A stretch of 10,089 nucleotides of DNA from Clostridia bacterium. GTDB taxonomy: Bacteria > Bacillota > Clostridia > DUPQ01. Shown one piece after another: positions 5,314-10,089 of this stretch. Position numbers and translations under genes: made by a program. The stretch spans positions 1-10,089 of the forward strand of contig JAUVJE010000078.1 of assembly GCA_030592355.1 (NCBI GenBank), written 5' to 3'. Positions within the stretch are counted from its first letter, which is position 1. Every line of letters starts with the position of its first letter. The notes below the pieces were generated by a model. That model saw only the letters and a list, made by a program, of their open reading frames with translations. It was not told the DNA's origin and ran no database searches.

Positions 5314-6482
5314 TTATAATCCACTATTGCTATGGTTATGTCATCGTTTATGATGTAGTTTTTATTTTCGGATGAGCTGCTAAAAACACTGTTTATGAGT
5401 TTCTCGGGGGGGGTGCTCATGTCAGAAAGTGCACTATACATATAATCCCCGCCTATGAAACTAGAATTCTCCGTCCTCATCTCAGTGATTCCGTCTGAGA
5501 AGAATATCAATCTGTCGCCGCTTTTATATCTAATTTTTTTTTCTTCGTATTCAACTTCTGAAACCCAATTGCTTATGGGTATCCCGCTGATTTCCACTTG
5601 CTCAATTCTATTCCCGGATACGACCGCCGGTGGATTTGTAAAGCCGGCATTGGCAAAGGAAACCGTCTTGTTTCTGGTATTAATTACAGCAACAAGCATT
5701 GTAATATATGTCTCGGATGCTATATTGAATTTTGAAAACTCTTTAAATACACTTCCAAGTAATAAAGCCGGGTTTTTTTCGTCCCTGTCAAGTATTGAAT
5801 ACAAGAACATGGTAAACATCGACGAAGTGATTCCATGACCTGATACATCTGCAATTATTAATGCTATGTTTTGCCTGTCAATTCTATAAAAATCCAGAAA
5901 ATCCCCGCCAAGTGTCTCACATGGTTTAAATATGTATGAAAAATGCAATGGTCCGATTTTTTTCTCGGTCGGCAGCAAACTTGTCTGGAGTCCCCTTGCA
6001 AAAAGAAGGTCTCTTCGCATTTTTTCATACTGCGAATAAACCTTTTCCTCAAGCTTTACAATGTCGGATACATCATTAAATATTCCTATGTAGTATTGTT
6101 CATCACCAAAATCAAGTGGTTTGACTTCAATACTCAACTGCTTCTTAACCACCTTATTATCAATAATAAATTCTTTCTCTACGACTTCCTTTGCAGAACT
6201 TTTATTCTCTCTTACAGTTTTTTCCATATGACTTCTGAGTACGCATTTTATACAGTGTTCCGACTCTCCGCACAGTTGCCTATTATTGGCGAATACACAG
6301 CCAAATGCATTCCCGGGCAGTTTCCCTATAATTTCATTCTCTGTCTTGCTGAACAAATTTGAAAAAGAGTCATTATAACTTTGAATAATCAGGTTTTTAT
6401 CCACTACGAAAATAGGTGTTACCGCCACCTCCATAAGCTTTTGCATAAATTGTTTTGAATCTTTTAATTTTTCTATATTCAT
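5310..6482 (-). CDS. PAS-domain PP2C-type serine phosphatase (SpoIIE/RsbU-like)
   Basis: Signalling phosphatase of the PPM family, expected to dephosphorylate an anti-sigma-factor antagonist or similar protein; no partner gene is nearby. Of 390 residues, about 10-145 form a PAS sensor domain, 140-172 a helical linker with the RsbU-like FARGLQTSLLP motif, and 175-388 the SpoIIE/PP2C catalytic domain. Metal ligands are visible: GGDFLDF (Asp194, Asp197), ADVSGHG (Asp212), FFSDGITE (Asp330) and NDDIT (Asp380/381). FANAG (276-280) is also conserved. The PAS domain has Cys62, Cys71, Cys77 and Cys80, a possible metal or Fe-S site. No membrane segments are seen, so it is cytoplasmic. It starts 8 bases after the YhaM-like stop with a weak AGGG site. 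The gene holds A9 (5534-5542) and C8 (5406-5413) runs on its coding strand. Confidence 0.93.
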   Translation of the reverse strand: MNIEKLKDSKQFMQKLMEVAVTPIFVVDKNLIIQSYNDSFSNLFSKTENEIIGKLPGNAFGCVFANNRQLCGESEHCIKCVLRSHMEKTVRENKSSAKEVVEKEFIIDNKVVKKQLSIEVKPLDFGDEQYYIGIFNDVSDIVKLEEKVYSQYEKMRRDLLFARGLQTSLLPTEKKIGPLHFSYIFKPCETLGGDFLDFYRIDRQNIALIIADVSGHGITSSMFTMFLYSILDRDEKNPALLLGSVFKEFSKFNIASETYITMLVAVINTRNKTVSFANAGFTNPPAVVSGNRIEQVEISGIPISNWVSEVEYEEKKIRYKSGDRLIFFSDGITEMRTENSSFIGGDYMYSALSDMSTPPEKLINSVFSSSSENKNYIINDDITIAIVDYK

Positions 6483-6490
6483 GCTAAACC

Positions 6491-7441
6491 CTAATAATTC
6501 GGTCGGTAGATTCTTCTGTCCAGCGACCAGATTCTCTCAGTCACTTCACCGGGCATCACGCTTTTATAGTGTTGTTCAAAATCATACACCCTGGCATCAA
6601 TCAAATCTATATAATGCAGCAATTCGGCTTCAAGAAACATGGGGGGCTTGGGGCTGCCGTATTCGGGCAGATTGTGGTGACTGAGTATCATATGCTTTAT
6701 CAGCATGCACACATCTTCATCCAATCCGAACTCAACCTGTTTCCTGTCAACGAGAACAATTCCCATTTCGATATGCCCCAGCAACTGCCCTTTGATTGAA
6801 TAATCAGCAATTCCCAATTCAGTGGAATCCAGCTCTTCAAGCTTCATTACATCATGCAGCAGAACTCCGGTATACAAAAGATCGGTATCCACATTTTCAT
6901 ATACCATTGAAATTTTTTCCGCTGTTTTCAGCATTGTTGATACGTGGTAAAGATAACCGCTTCGAATGGCATGATGAAGTGCTTTAGCGGCAGGATAATA
7001 CACCAGCTTATCCTTGTAATCCGTATATATCGACCTTACCAGTTTTTTCATATCCGCATTATTGATTTTTTCAATAAACGAATCCACGACTTCCATCATT
7101 TCCTCCGGAGTAATTGGAGCCGCTGGTATAAATTCCGCTATTCGGGCCTGCACATCCTGCGGGGCAAGCCTTATGCTATTAATGTTCAATTGCATCTTAT
7201 TTTGCCATATGCCGACCCTTGTATTCACCAGATAAAGTTTGTTTGATTTAAGCCTGGCCATATCTTCATTTGTGGCATCCCATTTTTTAGCGCCTGCTTC
7301 TCCTGTGTCGTCCATGAAAATTATATCTATATAATACTTCCCGGCGTTGGTTTTTTTCATCACCGCTTCCTTTAGTATATATGTTCCGTCACAGATCATC
7401 CCATCCTTTAAATCCGCTATCTTGACTCCGTCCATTGCCAT
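6491..7441 (-). CDS. yhaM: YhaM-like 3'-5' exoribonuclease (OB fold plus HD domain)
   Basis: RNA-degrading enzyme of the YhaM family; the Bacillus subtilis protein is of almost equal length (about 314 residues against 316 here). Residues about 10-95 form an OB-fold nucleic-acid-binding domain (KYYIDIIFMDDTGE, then NKMQLNINSIRL). Residues about 155-290 form the HD metal-dependent phosphohydrolase domain: His166, His196-Asp197 (LLHDVMKLEEL), His223 (GHIEMG), His255-His256 (LSHHN) and Asp279 (YIDLIDARVY). AAGGAGG with six bases' spacing supports the first ATG rather than the Met at codon 3. It starts one base after the ATPase stop, so translation is coupled to the importer genes. Its presence there is odd for a general RNase. 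Family assignment is firm; activity on RNA is from the family. Confidence 0.92.
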   Translation of the reverse strand: MAMDGVKIADLKDGMICDGTYILKEAVMKKTNAGKYYIDIIFMDDTGEAGAKKWDATNEDMARLKSNKLYLVNTRVGIWQNKMQLNINSIRLAPQDVQARIAEFIPAAPITPEEMMEVVDSFIEKINNADMKKLVRSIYTDYKDKLVYYPAAKALHHAIRSGYLYHVSTMLKTAEKISMVYENVDTDLLYTGVLLHDVMKLEELDSTELGIADYSIKGQLLGHIEMGIVLVDRKQVEFGLDEDVCMLIKHMILSHHNLPEYGSPKPPMFLEAELLHYIDLIDARVYDFEQHYKSVMPGEVTERIWSLDRRIYRPNY

Positions 7442-7442
7442 T

Positions 7443-8165
7443 TCATTCCTCCTTGTTATGTCCTGTAAAAACAGAATACAGTGTTTTCCGTTTTAATACA
7501 ATTTCTTCTTCGCTGCCGCTTCTTGCGCCTTTCAGCGTCTTAATATCAGTCCTTAGTATTTCCCGTAAAGGATTGTCCCCCAGTATGTGTACATTGTCCG
7601 CCATCATCAGCGCTTCTTCAAGCTCATGGGTCACAAACAGGACTGTCCGTTCATCCTCTTTCCATAATTTAAGAAACTCCCCGGTCAACTCCTTCTTCAG
7701 CTTCATATCAAGAGCTTTAAATGGTTCGTCCATTAAAAGAATATCTCCCGGATATGCAAAGGCTCTTGCAATTGAAAGGCGCTGTTTCATTCCGCCGCTC
7801 AGCTGATGTGGATATAATTTGGAATACTCATACAGCCCGGTTATTTTTAGGTATTTATCAATCCTGTCTTCAAAGTCGGGTATTCCGCAATCCTCCATAA
7901 CATATTCCATGTTCTCCCTTACATTATACCAGTTCAACAGCCTGGGTTCTTGAAAAATATATGAGAATGTGCATCCTTCGACACCGGTTATCTTACCACT
8001 CGAATAGTTTTCAATACCGGATATTATATTTAGGAGCGTGGTTTTACCGCATCCTGATTCACCAAGAATACAGTTGATGACATTGTCGTTAAAGTCAATG
8101 GAAAAACTTTCGAAAACTTTGAGGCCGCTATATTCTTTTGTCAGGTTTTTTATATTAATTGCCAT
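7443..8165 (-). CDS. ABC transporter ATPase, NitT/TauT (TauB/SsuB-like) family
   Basis: Cytoplasmic ATP-hydrolysing subunit that drives the importer made with the two upstream genes. 240 residues with every core motif: Walker A GESGCGKTT (35-43), Q-loop Gln72 (FQEPRLL, typical of TauB/SsuB), signature LSGGMKQR (122-129), Walker B ILLMDEPF (142-149, Asp146/Glu147), D-loop ALD (151-153) and switch His180 (VTHELEEA). The ATG at 8165 overlaps the permease 3' end by 11 bases, and a GAGGGAG site lies about 10 bases upstream within it. Similar proteins carry taurine, alkanesulfonates, nitrate or pyrimidine thiamine precursors; nothing here selects among them. Confidence 0.95.
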   Translation of the reverse strand: MAINIKNLTKEYSGLKVFESFSIDFNDNVINCILGESGCGKTTLLNIISGIENYSSGKITGVEGCTFSYIFQEPRLLNWYNVRENMEYVMEDCGIPDFEDRIDKYLKITGLYEYSKLYPHQLSGGMKQRLSIARAFAYPGDILLMDEPFKALDMKLKKELTGEFLKLWKEDERTVLFVTHELEEALMMADNVHILGDNPLREILRTDIKTLKGARSGSEEEIVLKRKTLYSVFTGHNKEE

Positions 8166-8922
8166 TTATAGCCGCTCCCTCTTCTCTCCTGCCTCTTTTT
8201 TCTGAGAATGCCAATTTCAGCAACTGCTCCATAATATAGCTTAGCACCAGTATCACCAGTGTCCATGCAAAAACTTCCACGGGTTCTAAATATATTTTAG
8301 CATCATAGAGCCTCGAGCCTATACCATAATCGGGACTGGTAAGAACTTCCGCTGCCACGGTTACTTTGAATCCAAGTCCAAGACATATATTCGCCGCTGA
8401 ATAAAAATAGGCCTTTGCCGAAGGAAGATATATGCCCCGCATTATATTACTTTTTTTCACTTTATAAAGTTTCGCCATTGCCAGCAAGTCGCTGTCCGTC
8501 CGGGATATTCCTTCGCGCATATTGCTGTATATAATCGGAAAGCACATAAGAAAACAAATAATTATCGGGACTGTAGTAAATTTAAACCATATCATGGCAA
8601 GTATAATAAATGACATTACCGGCGTGGATTTTATAACTGTAATAAGGGGTTCCATGAAGTCGGCAAACCCTTTTTTCAGGCCTGCTGCAACACCGAATAT
8701 TAAGCCTAGAACAGCAGAGGCCGCAAAACCAAAAAGAATCCTGAAAAGGGATGTCAGCGTAGTTCTGAAAAATCCCTCGCCTGAAATAATATTTGCGAAC
8801 AGGGCTTTCAACGTCTCCAAAGGCCCCGGAAATTTTAGAGAATCATTTATAATAATGGCTGCAATAAACCATATTGCCAGCCACACGAGAATCGCGAAAG
8901 GTTTTATCCATCGTTTTTTCAT
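8155..8922 (-). CDS. ABC transporter permease, NitT/TauT (TauC/SsuC-like) family
   Basis: Membrane channel subunit of the importer, 255 residues. An N-terminal membrane segment (8-26) is followed by about five more in the BPD_transp_1 domain (about 55-235). The cytoplasmic EAA loop that docks on the ATPase lies at about 146-167 (DLLAMAKLYKVKKSNIMRGIYLP region, within residues 145-167), and TVAAEVL (188-194) matches the conserved AE motif of this family. The C-terminal tail is charged. The start ATG (8922) has no recognisable ribosome site; the 18 bases before it are almost all A and T. No better start fits the N-terminal topology. It lies 74 bases after the binding-protein stop, with a GC-rich hairpin between. 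Confidence 0.93.
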   Translation of the reverse strand: MKKRWIKPFAILVWLAIWFIAAIIINDSLKFPGPLETLKALFANIISGEGFFRTTLTSLFRILFGFAASAVLGLIFGVAAGLKKGFADFMEPLITVIKSTPVMSFIILAMIWFKFTTVPIIICFLMCFPIIYSNMREGISRTDSDLLAMAKLYKVKKSNIMRGIYLPSAKAYFYSAANICLGLGFKVTVAAEVLTSPDYGIGSRLYDAKIYLEPVEVFAWTLVILVLSYIMEQLLKLAFSEKRGRREEGAAINGN

Positions 8923-8956
8923 AATATTATTTTATCACATACATCGTAAGCATACA

Positions 8957-8980
8957 CCCCCGGAGCGATTTGCCCGGAGG
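8957..8980 (-). terminator. Intercistronic GC-rich hairpin between binding-protein and permease genes (no U-tract)
   Basis: On the minus transcript CCTCCGGG (8980-8973) pairs with TCCGGGGG (8964-8957) through six Watson-Crick and two G-U pairs around loop CAAATCGC. It starts 16 bases after the binding-protein stop. No U-run follows, so it is unlikely to be a full terminator. It is more likely an mRNA-stabilising or partial-termination element. The same DNA read on the plus strand would have two mismatches, so the structure favours the transcribed strand. Confidence 0.5.
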
Positions 8981-8996
8981 CATTGTCTCATTTTTT

Positions 8997-10061
8997 TCAG
9001 GGGGTAAAGTAGAAGTCGTCAGCCGGGACGGCTCCGCCGATTGATTTGGGTTCATATTCGAAAAGGATTTTAAATAAACCGGTCAGCATTTCCTTTGAAT
9101 CCTGTGAATAAAAATATCGGATATTGCTGGCTGGTATAGCCCTGACTGCCGTATCCTCATCAGGAAGAATTCCATACTCCACAATAAGTTTTGCAGCCTC
9201 TTCGGGCGTTGAATTAACCCAATTGATAGATTCTTCATATGTCCTCAACAGTGCTTCAACTTCCTGTGGATATGTTTCGGCAAACTCAGCAGTGGAAATA
9301 ATACATCCCATTGCAAGTTCACTTCCTTCGGGAGCAACTTTGTTCCACTCATCTGTCAGATCAATGGCAAGTTCAGTATTGGTATTCTTTCCCGTGACTA
9401 TGGTAACGAACGGTTGCGGCAACAATGCGATTTTTGCATCTCCCAAGACTGCAAGAGTGGCTACCTCGCTGTGCTCAGACCTGTAATCGATAATTACATC
9501 CTCACCAGGAACAAGACCGTTGGCTTCAAGCAGATAATTTAATACATATTCAGGCACTGTTCCTTTACCGGAAGTAATAATGGTTTTGCCATTTAAGTCT
9601 GCAAGGCTCCTGATATTTTCTGATTTATCGGCAACTATGTGAAGAACTCCGAGTGTATTCACTGCAAGCATTCTTATATTCCCCTCGGTTTTATTATAAA
9701 GAAGCGCTGCAAGATTTGTCGGAACAGCAGCAACCGTAATTTCTCCATTGAGTAATCCCGCAGTTATCATATCCGGAGCGGATACAATATCAAATTCAAT
9801 ATCCACAAGTTCCGATAAAGCTGCGCTTTTTTCAAAAACTTTTACCATTCCCATAGATGTCGGACCCTTGAGTCCAACAATATTGGCAGTCATTGCAACC
9901 CGCTCACCGGCATATTTCTTAGGCGCCTGTGAAGGCGACGTTGCCTGCGTTTCTTGGTCAGATGGTTTCGGCGATTCTACAATCTTATTTCCCGTACATG
10001 CGGTAAACAAAAATGAAAATACCATTACCATGGCAAGTGCTATAATAAAATTTCTTTTCAA
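8997..10061 (-). CDS. ABC transporter substrate-binding lipoprotein, NitT/TauT family
   Basis: Extracellular membrane-anchored protein that captures the substrate for the importer. 354 residues: a signal peptide (1-21) with basic MKRN and a hydrophobic core, ending at a lipobox-like FTAC with Cys22 as the lipid-bearing residue. A Ser/Pro/Gln-rich linker follows (about 28-48), then a periplasmic-binding type 2 (NMT1/SsuA-like) domain. Typical motifs are GLKGPTSMGMVKV (63-75), an AAVPTNLAALLYN stretch near 110-122 and SLADLNGKTIITSGKGT near 157-173. The start is TTG 10061-10059, eight bases after GGAGG (10074-10070). It is first of the five-gene run to the phosphatase; the promoter lies beyond the window edge. 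Substrate unknown. Confidence 0.93.
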   Translation of the reverse strand: MKRNFIIALAMVMVFSFLFTACTGNKIVESPKPSDQETQATSPSQAPKKYAGERVAMTANIVGLKGPTSMGMVKVFEKSAALSELVDIEFDIVSAPDMITAGLLNGEITVAAVPTNLAALLYNKTEGNIRMLAVNTLGVLHIVADKSENIRSLADLNGKTIITSGKGTVPEYVLNYLLEANGLVPGEDVIIDYRSEHSEVATLAVLGDAKIALLPQPFVTIVTGKNTNTELAIDLTDEWNKVAPEGSELAMGCIISTAEFAETYPQEVEALLRTYEESINWVNSTPEEAAKLIVEYGILPDEDTAVRAIPASNIRYFYSQDSKEMLTGLFKILFEYEPKSIGGAVPADDFYFTP

Positions 10062-10069
10062 AACAGTAA

Positions 10070-10074
10070 CCTCC
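10070..10074 (-). promoter_or_regulatory. Ribosome binding site fixing the TTG start of the binding-protein gene
   Basis: AGGAGG on the minus strand eight bases before TTG 10061-10059. The next in-frame ATG would remove most of the signal peptide, so the TTG is the right start. Confidence 0.82.
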
Positions 10075-10089
10075 TGTTGCTTATGCAGG

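Noticed and set aside
5455..6362. Plus-strand open frames of 127 and 139 codons antisense to the phosphatase
   Set aside because: Composition is that of reverse-strand shadows; the minus-strand protein has complete PAS and PP2C motifs.
8961..8979. Direct repeat CCGGAG ... CCGGAG as a regulator site
   Set aside because: It is explained by the hairpin arms; six bases twice in a GC-rich patch is not convincing alone.
10062..10089. Promoter of the importer operon
   Set aside because: Only 28 bases upstream of the start are present, enough for the ribosome site but not for a promoter.

Overview
The window looks like a chromosomal segment of a low-to-moderate GC Gram-positive anaerobe of the class Clostridia (Bacillota). 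The reasons are strong AGGAGG-type ribosome binding sites, several TTG starts, a YhaM-type HD nuclease, an ECF-transporter S component, a SpoIIE/RsbU-like phosphatase and a lipoprotein-based ABC importer. Genus cannot be fixed from the sequence alone. Ten protein-coding genes are supported. Nine are on the minus strand and one, the SDR gene, is on the plus strand. No RNA genes, CRISPR arrays, insertion sequences or phage genes were seen.

Left block (1-4029, minus strand, read right to left): an AraC-family regulator with a well-formed promoter (TTGACA-17-GATAAT) overlaid by two 6-N6-6 dyads, then a second promoter and a tightly packed cassette. The cassette holds an amidohydrolase_2-type TIM-barrel enzyme, a Gfo/Idh/MocA NAD(P)-dependent oxidoreductase, pyroglutamyl-peptidase I and an ECF-transporter S component cut by the window edge. 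Junctions are 13 bp, a 1-bp overlap (TAATG) and 1 bp, so these four are almost certainly one operon. The simplest reading is AraC-controlled uptake and breakdown of a small molecule of unknown identity.

Middle (4030-5313): one plus-strand short-chain dehydrogenase/reductase gene diverges from the AraC gene. It is followed by a non-coding stretch (5025-5309) with two near-identical 119-bp tandem repeats (period 124 bp, three differences), each able to form two hairpins. A 17-bp perfect inverted repeat then closes the neighbouring convergent gene. This is the least explained DNA in the window.

Right block (5310-10089, minus strand, read right to left): a lipoprotein substrate-binding protein, a TauC/SsuC-like permease and a TauB/SsuB-like ATPase form a NitT/TauT-type ABC importer. 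It is followed with 1-bp and 8-bp gaps by a YhaM-like 3'-5' exoribonuclease and a PAS-PP2C phosphatase whose PAS domain carries a four-cysteine cluster. A GC-rich hairpin sits between the binding-protein gene and the permease gene, where it could set unequal mRNA levels. Joining importer, RNase and signalling phosphatase in one transcript suggests linked expression, but no shared function can be proved from sequence.
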